Shown one piece after another: positions 45,501 to 62,871 of a DNA stretch of 64,000 nt. The notes beneath the pieces were generated by a model. The model was not told the DNA's origin and searched no databases. It saw only the letters and a program-made list of their open reading frames with translations. The position numbers and the translations under genes are program-made. The stretch's first letter is position 1. Each line of letters starts with the position of its first letter. This DNA comes from Paraspadella gotoi (lineage: Eukaryota > Chaetognatha), in NCBI GenBank assembly GCA_051294375.1, contig JBJCIZ010000239.1, positions 3,298,523-3,362,522 of the forward strand, read 5' to 3'.

Positions 45501-48500
45501 TACGAAATCTGGCCATTTCTCAGGGTGTACACTTTAGATTAAAATTTCAAGATTTTGAATACTAACTTGAAAATAATTCCTTTCGGTAGTTTTTGTCCGG
45601 TTGCTTTCAATTTCGCCGACCGGGGTTAGGGTTAAGAGGGGTCGGGTAATTAAATATTTTTTTTAAAAATAAATATTTTTAAGTGGTTTTTCAAAAGCGG
45701 CCAAAACCGCGGTCGGCGATAGTAAAATTTAGCCTTTGTCTTTATAAGCGAGTAAAGTAAAGCGAGCAGTTTTAAAACTTGCCTTAAAACGACTATCCTA
45801 AATGGTTTTCATTGACGGAACGTTACTACAAATTGCTTAATTCTAGATCCTTGATAATATGCAAAATTCGGTTAATCCGAAATCCTTGATTTGATGTTTC
45901 TTTGTTCTTTTTCCGCTCGGAAAGGTCCGGTCCTTTTTTTTTAGAAAAAATAAAATGGAAATCTAACCGAAATAAGAGTCGCTCGACGGCCCAGCATCTC
46001 GTCAACATCATTTTTCATTTAAATTCAAAAAGACCGAAAAGATAAGAAAAAAATGTCCGAGTACTTGAGCTTTGCTCTCGACATCGGCGCCTATTTCCTT
46101 TTCTCCCATTTGGAGGCGCGCTTGAAGGACAACCTCTACGAGATTCGCGACGGCCTCCCTTCCTTTCAATCATTCTCCGATGCCAAAGAAGCGCTCCTGA
46201 AAGCCGAAGACCACGAGATCCCGTATGCTCAAGTATCGGGCAAGCTGGAGCCAGTCGGGCAGCCCCTCAACACCATGGGCCGAGAGGAAAAGGCCGTGCT
46301 TAAGGCGAGTAGAAATTCTCTAATATTTTCTTGTGGCCTAAAAATAATGCCAACCTATTTAACGATGTTTGTAATCATTAAGCCAATCATATAAGTAAGT
46401 GGATCCGTATTCGTCATGCCCTCCTGCCCAAACGCCACCTTAGGTGACGGAAAAGTTTTCGGCTTACCGCGTCCGCGATCCAACAACGCCGCCAAGTCCG
46501 AGACCTTTTCCCGGGATCGCCTCGGCTCCCGCGTGGAGAACGTCCCATGTGTCCTCGCTCTAATCGAGATGCCCGCTATGCCAACGACGCCAAGCTCTGG
46601 AAAATGCAACGCTACGGCAAAGTCGTCCAGGTGGCCGACATGAACAGCGTCGGCAACAACCTGGCCGACGAGGCCGTCCTCGTTTCCAAAAAATTTGAGC
46701 CCAAGGAGCAATGCTTGACGAGCTACGAGTTGTCAAAGTGAGGAAGGAGGAAACAGTTGTTACAAGAGAATATTTAAATAATAGTTCTCTTTAAGATTTA
46801 TTTTTTTTAAATAGTATGGGATTAGGTAGTACAATAGATATCCAACGAAACTTAACTTTTTTAAAAATCACTACTCGCATTGTAAAAAAAAATGTTATTG
46901 CAGAAAGAGATAAGCTATTACGGATAGGCTTTTATTGTTACTATGGTGCAGCCTTCGGCTTGGACGAGATGGCAAAGTAGTTACTTTGCTTCTTAAATAA
47001 ACTTAGACTCGAGTGAGCTCGAAAATGTGGCTAAATGAAAAATTGTATAAAGTCTCACCGTGGACTATTTTAAACAGAAATGTTGTTTTTCTTACTTCTG
47101 GGCAGGTTTTTCTCAACATGTAGGGCAACAGGGTATTCAACAAAAAGGGGATAGTTTGGAGTTTAATATAATCTTTAGCATTGAGGCTTTTCCTTAAAAA
47201 AAAATTCTGGATGTCGCAGGAAGTATTCAATGCTTTCGGCATGTCCTACTGAATAAACTGGATAATACACATCTACATTGGCCTACTTATTACTATCCAA
47301 TGACTAATCATTTCGAGACTGAAAACAAGGAATTAAAAATATTCTGTTCGATTTTTTTGAAACTCAACTTCCTTTCTAGTGATAACGAGATGAACCAACA
47401 GAACACTTGAGTGGAAAGGTCGTCTTTCTCTTAGTCCACAGCATCATCAAACTCGAGAGTATATCCAGAATGTGACGGCTCACTTTAACTAAAAACTGCG
47501 CCATGATNNNNNNNNNNNNNNNNNNNNNNNNNAGGCGCGATCCGGGCCTCATAAGAAATAATTAAATAATCGAAAAACCAGGAAAAAATAGAATTCTGAT
47601 GTGTGATTAAAAAATACTATTAATTATTGATAGAATATTAAAGAGAAAAAGATAAGAGAGCAAAAAGATAGGGACCGGAAAGTGTTTTGGTGAGATTTTT
47701 ATTTTTTCAATTTCCCAAAAAAACATTTTTTAAAAAAATTACTGTATTAAAAAACATATTGAAAAGATAAGACTTGATCTTTGGAAAACAAAATGCAAAA
47801 AACATAATTCTTAACTATAATGCAAAAAATAATATTTTAAATTACAATTATCTAGTATCATTTTTAAAGTTTACATTTGTTTGTACCACAGTTATCAAGA
47901 AAACAAAATTTCGCGTGGGTAAAACCTTTAAGGTAACCTATGATGCTGAAGCCTTTGCTTAACCTTTATCACCATCTTTTTTAAACCTCTTAAAATGATC
48001 ATAGTCGAGCGCTGTTCTCCCTCCATGATGCTCATCAGTCGGCTTGTCGATACTGCGAGATGTAAAACAATCCTGTATGAGGAGCATAGATATGTCGATA
48101 ATTTTTTTTACAATGAGAAGAAGATAGTATTTACTGATATGTATCATCAGATAAAATGACATCTATTGAGCTATAAGATTGGGATAGTATAATCTCTTTC
48201 CCTATCATGTTAAGAATCTATATATGTTATCTCGACTCTGGTATATTCCATGTTAGATAGATTTGTCTCATAATTTTCATTTATTGTTTAATTAAATATT
48301 CGTTATATTTTGACAAATAATTTTTCAAAGTAGAAATCCGAATCGCCGATCTAAAGCTTAGAACTACGCGTAGTTAAATTTTAAGCGAAAGTTGATCGAT
48401 TTGAAGCACGATTTTCGCGACCGTTTTATTGCCATAACTTTTGAACGGATTATCAGATTTTGATGAAATTTTGCATGTAGATACTATTTTAAATTTCCTA

Positions 48501-49882
48501 TCGATTGGTGCCCAATTCATTGAAAAATACTTAATGGTTTAGAAACGATGCACATCCCCACTAGAAAGGAAGTTGAGTTTCAAAAAAATCGAACAGAATA
48601 TTTTTGAATTCCTTGTTTTCAGTCTCGAAATGATTAGTCATTGGATAGTAATAAGTAGGCCAATGTAGAGTGTATTATCCAGTTTATTCAGTAGGACATG
48701 CCGAAAGCATTTGAATACTTCCTGCGACATCCAGAATTTTTTTTTAAGGAAAAGCCTCAAATGCTAAAGATTATATTAAACTCCAAACTATCCCCTTTTT
48801 GTTGAATACCCTGTTGCCCTACATGTTGAGAAAAACCTGCCCAGAAGTAAGAAAAACAACATTTCTGTTTAAAATAGTCCACGGTGAGACTTTATACAAT
48901 TTTTCATTTAGCCACTCGAGTCTAAGTTTATTTAAGAAGCAAAGTAACTACTTTGCCATCTCGTCCAAGCCGAAGGCTGCACCATAGTAACAATAAAAGC
49001 GCTATCCGTAATAGCTTATCTCTTTCTGCAATAACATTTTTTTTTACAATGCGAGTAGTGATTTTTAAAAAAGTTAAGTTTCGTTGGATATCTATTGTAC
49101 TACCTAATCCCATACTATTTAAAAAAAATAAATCTTAAAGAGATAACTATTATTTAAATATTCTCCTTGTAACAAACTGTTTCCTCCTTCCTCACTTTGA
49201 CAACTCGTAGCTCGTCAAGCATTGCTCCTTGGGCTCAAATTTTTTGGAAACGAGGACGGCCTCGTCGGCCAGGTTGTTGCCGACGCTGTTCATGTCGGCC
49301 ACCTGGACGACTTTGCCGTAGCGTTGCATTTTCCAGAGCTTGGCGTCGTTGGCATAGCGGGCATCTCGATTAAGAGCGAGGACACATGGGACGTTCTCCA
49401 CGCGGGAGCCGAGGCGATCCCGGGAAAAGGTCTCGGACTTGGCGGCGTTGTTTGGATCGCGGACGCGGTAAGCCGAAAACTTTTCCGTCACCTAAGGTGG
49501 CGTTTGGGCAGGAGGGCATGACGAATACGGATCCACTTACTTATATGATTGGCTTAATGATTACAAACATCGTTAAATAGGTTGGCATTATTTTTAGGCC
49601 ACAAGAAAATATTAGAGAATTTCTACTCGCCTTAAGCACGGCCTTTTCCTCTCGGCCCATGGTGTTGAGGGGCTGCCCGACTGGCTCCAGCTTGCCCGAT
49701 ACTTGAGCATACGGGATCTCGTGGTCTTCGGCTTTCAGGAGCGCTTCTTTGGCATCGGAGAATGATTGAAAGGAAGGGAGGCCGTCGCGAATCTCGTAGA
49801 GGTTGTCCTTCAAGCGCGCCTCCAAATGGGAGAAAAGGAAATAGGCGCCGATGTCGAGAGCAAAGCTCAAGTACTCGGACAT
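42557..49882 (-). CDS. MUL1/GIDE-like membrane protein without a RING domain
   Basis: Three exons join in frame: 49,882-49,631, 49,491-49,196 and 42,878-42,557, giving 289 residues. An N-terminal hydrophobic segment ([13 protein letters not shown]) is followed by a BAM/GIDE-type domain. Stretches like [18 protein letters not shown], the VPCVLAL region and [19 protein letters not shown] match the order of MUL1, a mitochondrial outer-membrane SUMO/ubiquitin ligase. A second membrane segment ([18 protein letters not shown]) precedes a basic tail and stop. MUL1 has about 350 residues with a C-terminal RING; no Cys/His RING is present here. Intron 1 begins GC (AAG/GCGAGT). Intron 2 is 6.3 kb and contains a SINE and an inverted copy of exons 1-2 and of HSP90. 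It lies downstream of HSP90 on the same strand. Confidence 0.7.
42985..43335 (+). mobile_element. tRNA-derived SINE
   Basis: A tRNA-like head contains an RNA polymerase III B box (GGTTCTAGCCC at about 43,055) with stem-like flanks (GGTCCGGGG and CCCGGTGG). A weak A-box-like TGGTGCCGGAGG lies about 40 bases upstream. A body of about 250 bases and a T-rich end near 43,320-43,330 follow. There is no anticodon arm of a working tRNA, so I call a SINE rather than a tRNA gene. It lies in intron 2 of the MUL1-like gene. Confidence 0.5.
43571..44656 (+). pseudogene. 5'-truncated HSP90 copy in the left inverted-repeat arm
   Basis: It starts inside the exon encoding QIYYITG (43,571-43,590) and continues with complete counterparts of the last three HSP90 exons: 43,784-43,893, 43,972-44,274 and 44,361-44,656. 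The last exon is four bases shorter than its partner at 51,308-51,607. Four single-base losses (A, G, G, C), each in or beside a short run, break the frame, although the closing MEEVD is still readable. The GC donor after 43,893 is kept. It lacks the ATPase and middle domains, so it cannot be a working chaperone. Confidence 0.85.
45608..45730. mobile_element. Inverted-terminal-repeat element with telomere-like core (left arm)
   Basis: The ends read ATTTCGCCGACCGGGGTT and its complement (AACCGCGGTCGGCGATAGTAAA), with one GGTTAGGGTTAAGAGG stretch inside. The mirror copy is at 50,224-50,352. Confidence 0.65.
46053..46737 (+). pseudogene. Duplicate of MUL1-like exons 1 and 2
   Basis: The first exon (46,053-46,304) is the intact 84-codon equivalent of 49,631-49,882. 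The second (46,444-46,737) is about two bases shorter than its partner and loses frame. No third exon follows on this strand; it exists only once, at 42,557-42,878 on the minus strand. A full protein therefore cannot be made from this copy. Confidence 0.8.
47383..48559. other. AT-rich spacer between inverted-repeat arms, with a 25-N gap at 47,508-47,532
   Basis: It has no mirror symmetry, unlike its flanks. The open frame at 47,774-47,962 is low-complexity. I see no gene. Confidence 0.6.
48698..48987 (+). CDS. Unrecognised open region antisense to the MUL1-like intron
   Basis: A frame reading [15 protein letters not shown] and later [32 protein letters not shown] continues, after allowing for one small frame change, to a stop near 48,987. 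A possible GT donor lies in CACG/GTGAGAC. The mirror copy is on the minus strand at about 47,242-47,003. The composition is protein-like but I know no family. It may be an exon of an unknown gene or a transposon remnant. Confidence 0.2.
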
Positions 49883-50223
49883 TTTTTCTTATCTTTTCGG
49901 TCTTTTTTGAATTTAAAATGAAAAATGATGTTGACGAGATGCTGGGCCGTCGAGCGACTCTTATTTCGGTTAGATTTCCATTTTATTTTTTCTAAAAAAA
50001 AAGGACCGGACCTTTCCGAGCGGAAAAAGAACAAAGAAACATCAAATCAAGGATTTCGGATTAAACCCGCAATTCTAAACCGTCTTCTGAATTTTGATAT
50101 TATCAAGGATCTAGAATTAAGCAATTTGTAGTAACGTTCCGTCAATGAAAACCATTTAGGATAGTCTAGTTTTAAAGGCAAGTTTAAAACTGCTCGCTTT
50201 ACTTTACTCGCTTATAAAGACAA

Positions 50224-50352
50224 AGGCTAAATTTTACTATCGCCGACCGCGGTTTTGGCCGCTTTTGAAAAACCACTTAAAAATATTTATTTTTTTAAAA
50301 AAATATTTAATTACCCGACCCTCTTAACCCTAACCCCGGTCGGCGAAATTGA
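50224..50352. mobile_element. Inverted-terminal-repeat element with telomere-like core (right arm)
   Basis: The mirror copy of 45,608-45,730. The ends TTTTACTATCGCCGACCGCGG and CCCCGGTCGGCGAAATTGAA enclose a CTCTTAACCCTAACC core. Confidence 0.65.
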
Positions 50353-51307
50353 AAGCAACCGACAAAAACTACCGAAAGGAATTATTTCTCAAGTTAGTAT
50401 TCAAAATCTTGAAATTTAATCTAAAAGTGTACACCCTGAGAAATGGCCAGATTTCGTATAATTTTGTCTGCATGCAGGTGCTATTAAGATTAGGTAACGG
50501 ATAGTTATTATTTAACTTATGTAGTAACGGTGAAATACTATACTGATTTTTTAAAAACTAGCCAATTAAAAAGCGCAAGGTCGAGGTTTCACATTTAATA
50601 CTGCTGAAACTAATTAACTAACTTTAGTTCCAAGAGAATCTTCCACTGACTAAGAATCTTCAAAACTTGGGGTAACAGCTTTTCCGCTCGTTCAGAGAAA
50701 GAGTAAAAAAAAATAAAACGTCCGGATGACTGGAATGAATTTAGTTTATTATCACATTAACAAATCTAAATAATCTGACATAAGACGGGCATAAGTGAAC
50801 GAATTCGACAAGAATCTACCAAACAGCGGAAAACTCGCTATCAAAGAATTGGTTCTCTTTATGCCAATTTTACAAAATGGAATCATGGAACTCGTTCGCT
50901 GGAGGTAAACAAAAAAAATTTTTTATCCCATAAAAAACTCGAATACTAAATTGTTTGACAAATAGTATGTAAACTTTCTAAATGAGGGGAATAAATAAAA
51001 CCGCATAATTTCTGCTAACAACGGGGGCAAAAAAAGGGGTAAAAAGAGCCCGCTTTGCCACAAGATATTTAAAACATATTTTGCTTTAGCCACTGTTGCA
51101 AAAGTTGAGACGAAGAAAAAAAATATGGCATTATGATTTTTATATATCAATGAATAAATTCGTTTTGTTGTAAAACGGACGATCGGTGAAAGTAACATGG
51201 CTACGGTACAAGGGGCACGTAACAGCTTCAAAAAAAAGAACGGATTTCTCTGCGAGATTTAAAAACACGAGTCTTTGGAGAGAGAGAGAGAGAGATTGCG
51301 GGAACGC

Positions 51308-55023
<3,716 letters not shown>

Positions 55024-55061
55024 TTACTTTCAAATATTGAAATGGAACACGCGATACTTAC

Positions 55062-55290
55062 TTTGATGATCGTCGCTGTGTGACTTGACGCCGATTAAAT
55101 AACACGCAAATTGGGAATGTATATTTCGGATAAAAAGTGAATTGAATACCAGCGAGATTTTCTGTTGGTAAAAAGGTAATGGTAAACGATTGAAAATAAG
55201 GTATCGATCTTCAATAAACGAGAAAAGCAGATTTATTTATCGTGCAAAGAAGGAAATTCGAAAAAAAGAAATCGAGCGATTCGGTGTCGG
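55062..55290 (-). other. HSP90: Probable non-coding first exon of HSP90
   Basis: A consensus donor (GTAAGT at 55,061-55,056) ends a stretch without ATG-started coding. The matching acceptor is the CAG just before the start codon. The upper limit is a guess from the TATA-like TTTTTAAAC (complement GTTTAAAAA) near 55,318-55,326. Confidence 0.6.
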
Positions 55291-55373
55291 GTTATGCGTC
55301 GCCAAGGAGCGTCTCGCTTTTTAAACGAGGGAAGAGAAAGAATGAGAAAATTCGCGAAGTCGCGAAAAGCGGA

Positions 55374-55386
55374 GAACATTCTAGAA
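55374..55386. promoter_or_regulatory. Heat-shock element upstream of HSP90
   Basis: GAACATTCTAGAA is three perfect alternating units (GAA, TTC, GAA) with two-base spacers, the heat-shock-factor trimer site. It lies about 50 bases above the TATA-like sequence. Confidence 0.85.
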
Positions 55387-55612
55387 CTCGCGCACTTCCG
55401 ACGAGGGAACCGAAGGAACTGAGGGAACGGCGCTGATTGGATGGGATGATCGGATGATTATAAATTCCTGGAAGAAAATGCCAAAATGTAGGAGAATAAA
55501 TATTTATCGACGTTAGAACTAATTTTTTAAATTAAAATTTAATAGTATCGATCTTAAATTATAACTTATTCGCAAAATAAATATGACTTCCAGCCAATGA
55601 GAACAGCAAAAC

Positions 55613-55625
55613 TTCTCGAACATTC
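55613..55625. promoter_or_regulatory. Distal heat-shock element of HSP90
   Basis: TTCTCGAACATTC has three perfect alternating units. CCAAT boxes sit close by (near 55,593 and, inverted or direct, around 55,664-55,703). Confidence 0.8.
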
Positions 55626-56004
55626 CGGCTTCCGCGGCCGGCGTTTGTTAAATGCTGAACGCTGATTGGCCGAGACATCGCTCTGGTTCCGAGCTCGACC
55701 AATGAGACAACCGCGTCTCCGGCGAGGGGACCATGTGGGACACACGAGGGACAGAAGGGTTTAGGGGGGGGGGCCCGCTGATGGTAACGGACTGGTCAGA
55801 CTGGTCTTTGGCTTGGGACAAAGCATTCCGGACTGACTAACTGAAACTGAGTACTCGACCGAAACGAAACTGAGTGCGAGGAAAAAGAACAAGGATAAAA
55901 ACGTGTGACAATGAATCCTTATACTTTACGGTCAAGGGTAAAATCCTGCAGAAGACATAATTAATTTAACATATAAAACAAACATACCTTAGTATGCACC
56001 AGTG

Positions 56005-56335
56005 AGCTATATTTATATACAGTAATAAGTATATAAGCTAAAATTTAAATTTTTTTTAAATTTTAAAATAGGATTTGGATTCCTTACAAAAGTTTGATAT
56101 AAGAAAGTATAATTCTTTTTTAAAAATTCTTTCATTAAATTAGTCAAAAATATAAAAAACTATTTAAGATACCGATTTTCATTTTCCAACTTAAAAATAG
56201 TTTTATAATTTTAATTATTAAAAAAGATTTATATTTTTTTATTAACTTTTTATGGGGAATCTGCTCTCAGAATAAAAAAAATCATTTTGAAATTTTGACA
56301 TTATATAAAGGTAATATTATATACAAAATAAGCTG
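56005..56335. mobile_element. Decayed MITE-like element related to 40,316-40,672
   Basis: The middle shares ordered blocks with the element at 40,316-40,672, for example TTTTTATG.GGAATCTGCTCTCA against TTTTTATGAGGAATTCGAATCTGCTTTCA. The ends still show AT-rich inverted similarity. It lies in the HSP90-HSC70 spacer. Confidence 0.45.
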
Positions 56336-56524
56336 ACCTGGCTACTACATTTGTAAAAAAAAAATTAGATTAATATTTACTAATATGATAATTTTTAAAA
56401 TATAACTGCTAAATTTTCATTCCCAACTTTTACTTTATCCTAATAATCATAATAGAGTTAAAAGGGTTTCAACAGTAACGCAACAGATTTATGACCCAAC
56501 CGCAAAAACGTAAAATAAATAATA

Positions 56525-56670
56525 AAAATTTTCAGTGATTTTTCAAAAGCCAAAACCCCGATCAGATAAAGTAGAGGTTAGGTAGGTTTAAGGTTAGGGT
56601 ATTTCAGAATTTTATTTAGAGCGTTTTCAAAAAACGCCAATACCTCGGTCGGCGAAAGTAAAATTTTTCC
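56525..56670. mobile_element. Partial, rearranged telomere-like repeat element
   Basis: Two same-orientation end sequences (AACCCCGATCAGATAAAGTA and CCTCGGTCGGCGAAAGTAAA) are separated by GGTTTAAGGTTAGGG. It belongs to the family at 41,389-41,572, but the ends are not inverted here. Confidence 0.5.
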
Positions 56671-57733
56671 AAAAGGTTTTTGCAATCAACTTCGGTTACT
56701 TTCCTAACATAGAAACTGAAATATCGAAGATCTAGACGTCAGTCAAAACGAAATGCCGAATTTTTAGCTTTTGGCCAAACTTATTTAGATTGCATATAAG
56801 TTAAATATCATTCACGTATAATAATCAGCAAGCCGTATTGAACGTATTTCAGGGAAATGTAAGTCATACAATACACTACTAGCAGACACTAATACTAATT
56901 GGATTGACTAATCTGAAAAATGTGGGTTATACTTGTAGCTGTTAAACTGATAATTATCAAATCAAGCTGAATTCAAACATTTTCGGGTATTCAACTAAGG
57001 ACGAGTTTGATGGAGAGCTATAGCATAAAGTTTTTTGACATCTATCTTTACTTTTAGAACAGATTAGCAGTTTTCCCTAATGACCTAAACGAGGAAAAAA
57101 AAGATCAATTTTAAGAGACGAGATGGAAGTAAACAAACGTACGATACACATTTATTCGTCACTGATAAAAACGCAACTGAGAGCGACGATTCGAAAACCG
57201 ATCTCGTCGCTGGGCGAAAACGCGCGGCGACATTCCGATGGGCATCATAATCGGCTAAATTTTAAAATATAAATTCTTAGTACATACCAATCAATGAACG
57301 GGCTAATCAGTTTTAAGTAATGAAAAATCCTCATCGAGAAAAACCAAAGACGCTCGTGTTTTTTGTAATTTGGATTTAAAAACGTCGATACGTGGAATGT
57401 ATTCGCGCGATGGATTGAAATATATTAACAAAATGGAGCGTCGCTCGAATCATTATTATATATCGCCGGATTAAATAAATGCGATGGAAAAAAAAAAAGC
57501 AATGATGTAAATGTGGAGATAAACTTTGAAGATAAAGCCACGGCGACTAGTTTCGCGCCGCGTTTTGGTCCCTAAAACTCCCGAGTCTGGAATCAGCTAA
57601 GACGGCACAAGACTAAATAATCAAGGTGACAAAAAGATGGCGAAAATGACACATTTGTGATCGATAGAGGGCGAGAAAGGGGGGAAGAGTGTGGAGAGGG
57701 CGTGGGATCACAGGGGCTGGAGAGTTAGTCTCT
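56671..57733. other. HSP90-HSC70 spacer and HSC70 3' UTR
   Basis: AT-rich with no coding frame I can support. The part nearest 57,733 should be the 3' UTR of HSC70. Confidence 0.6.
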
Positions 57734-60928
<3,195 letters not shown>

Positions 60929-61124
60929 TTTCGTGTGTGTTGTTGGATGAGAAAGACTCGGACGATTAAGGAATAAATTAAGTAAATTCTATTGGGGAGC
61001 GAACGCACAAATAATGAGAAGTTATTTTAGTAAACGCGGAAAATTCCGAACGACAGTAAATTTCTCGATGAGACTGAAGAAGCCACGCGGGGTTGAGGAT
61101 TTAAAGACGGGAGAGAGACGCCTC

Positions 61125-61137
61125 GAACATTCTAGAA
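61125..61137. promoter_or_regulatory. Heat-shock element upstream of HSC70
   Basis: GAACATTCTAGAA is the same 13-base sequence as the proximal HSP90 element at 55,374-55,386. A TTTAAA TATA-like sequence lies at about 61,100. Confidence 0.85.
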
Positions 61138-61194
61138 GGAAAGAGGCGGAGCTTCGTCGCGCCGGATCAAGGATTTAGAGCTATTGGTCGCATT

Positions 61195-61202
61195 TTCTAG
61201 AA
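61195..61202. promoter_or_regulatory. Two-unit heat-shock half element
   Basis: TTCTAGAA has two alternating units. CCAAT-type boxes (ATTGG) flank it at about 61,184 and 61,213. Confidence 0.5.
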
Positions 61203-61496
61203 CCCGTCGCCCGATTGGCCGAGAAGTCGAAGAAGGAAGAAAGAGTCGGATAATCACGTCGACAGGCAAAAATGCCTTGTTTTCATCGCTCAAATTTTCG
61301 GCGTCCTAGTATCTGATTGGTGGGTTTCGAGACCGGTTCATTAAATAGGAAAAAAGATCCGATCTTACGTCGCGAGTTTCGAGTTTTATTCGCCGATAGG
61401 CTCGCGACGATTTTTCCGAAGGGTCTTTGGTCGATCGGCGATAAACGGTCGGGTCGCAAAACAACCAATGACCGAGAGAACGAAATATCCAGATGA

Positions 61497-61530
61497 TTCC
61501 AGAACAAAAGAGGAGGAGCTTGGAACGTTC
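61497..61530. promoter_or_regulatory. Distal cluster of heat-shock half elements
   Basis: TTCCAGAA (61,497-61,504) and GAACGTTC (61,523-61,530) are each two alternating units, in the far upstream region of HSC70. Confidence 0.45.
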
Positions 61531-62871
61531 CACCGACAATCACTAAGGAAAAAGTGAAACGTGGGCCGGCGAAGCGTCCCGAACCGCCAACCACCCACTT
61601 ACCAATCAATGATTCCTGCGATGGAAGAACAAGAAAGAAAAGAAAAGAAAGGAAAAGAAAAGCCAAGAAAATGAGGGGGGGGGGGAAGCAAGAAGCAAAC
61701 TTTGTTTTTTTGAATTTTGGGAATTACGGGGAGGCGAAAGCGAAATCTAAAGAAATAAAAGGCGAAAGATTGAAAACGCCCATCCCGTTGCGAGGATGGA
61801 GAAAAAATCGATTTGGTGTAATATATGTTGCATTCGAAATTTATGATAGTATATTGAATAGAATATTGAATTCAGAAAAACATTAAGATAGGTATTATTA
61901 GTAATCACTTCGGATGAATCATTGTCTGATAAAGTACTTAATTAGTTTTATTTTAACTAGATGACTAATTATATCCTGAAGATTTTGTTCAATAGAACAA
62001 AAAATGACCGGATAAAGTTTTTTTTATTAAATTAACATTCCTTCTTGATTTTTCTTGAGGTGCTCGTTGTACGTATCAACTATGTATCACGAGGTCGGAT
62101 CACGGTTTCGCCGACCAAGGCCACGTGGCTCACGAAAAATAGGGGTACGAACGGTTGAGCCACGTTGTCTCCATATTCAGCTCGGAAAACGAGTCACAAG
62201 ACCCCTCGTGTTGTAAAGCGAGCATTCATCACCAAAGGCTTTTTTATCCGTTGAAAAAAATCCAGAGTCAAACCGAGTTTACTTCTATTTTAAGGGTCAT
62301 TAAAAAGTTATGTATTAAATATACTAACTAGTGGAGTATCTTCATTGACTATTAAAAGATAGGTTAGGAAAATATTTCACTATCTTCTGTCACTCTTAAT
62401 TCCTTTCTTATTCTCTCTGTTTGCCTTACACCAAAATTAGCCACATTTCCGACAAGTCATGCTTTTGAGTTATGAATTAAGCAAACTTGTATTCGTTATT
62501 ATTGCGACGTTAGTTGCAAGTCCCGCATTCTAAATATATAATCTATAAATGATAAAAATATAATAATATCTCAAGTATGTTGTATCGATAAATGAAAAAA
62601 AAAAGATTATCGGCCAAGTTTCAAGTGGTTTTTTTATCTGAGAAAACTGCAGCATTTCGCCACCAAACATTCAAAACTTCTTGTCTGGAAATGTAATTTA
62701 AAAATTTTTAAATTACTCGACGAGGTTACAGATTCCGCTTATTCGTAATGAAATATTTCAAACCCTAACTTGTAATACGCTATTTTTATCACTCTCCATG
62801 AAAAAGGTATTGTGTCCAATTCATTTATTTGGTTTTTAAACCTAAATTTAAAAACATTAAACATTTAATTC
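61531..62871. other. Spacer between divergent HSC70 and phosphate acetyltransferase genes
   Basis: The part near HSC70 is GC-moderate and promoter-like; the rest is AT-rich. The frame at 61,554-61,886 is lysine/arginine-rich low complexity. I see no gene. Confidence 0.6.

Larger units (their letters stand above)
43571..47382 (+). repeat. Left arm of a 3.8 kb inverted repeat
   Basis: The reverse complement of 48,560-52,403 along its whole length, with scattered small indels. The outer edge cuts an HSP90 exon and the inner edge lies at ttctag/tgataac. It contains the HSP90 3' end, the intergenic DNA, one inverted-terminal-repeat element and the first two MUL1-like exons. Confidence 0.9.
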
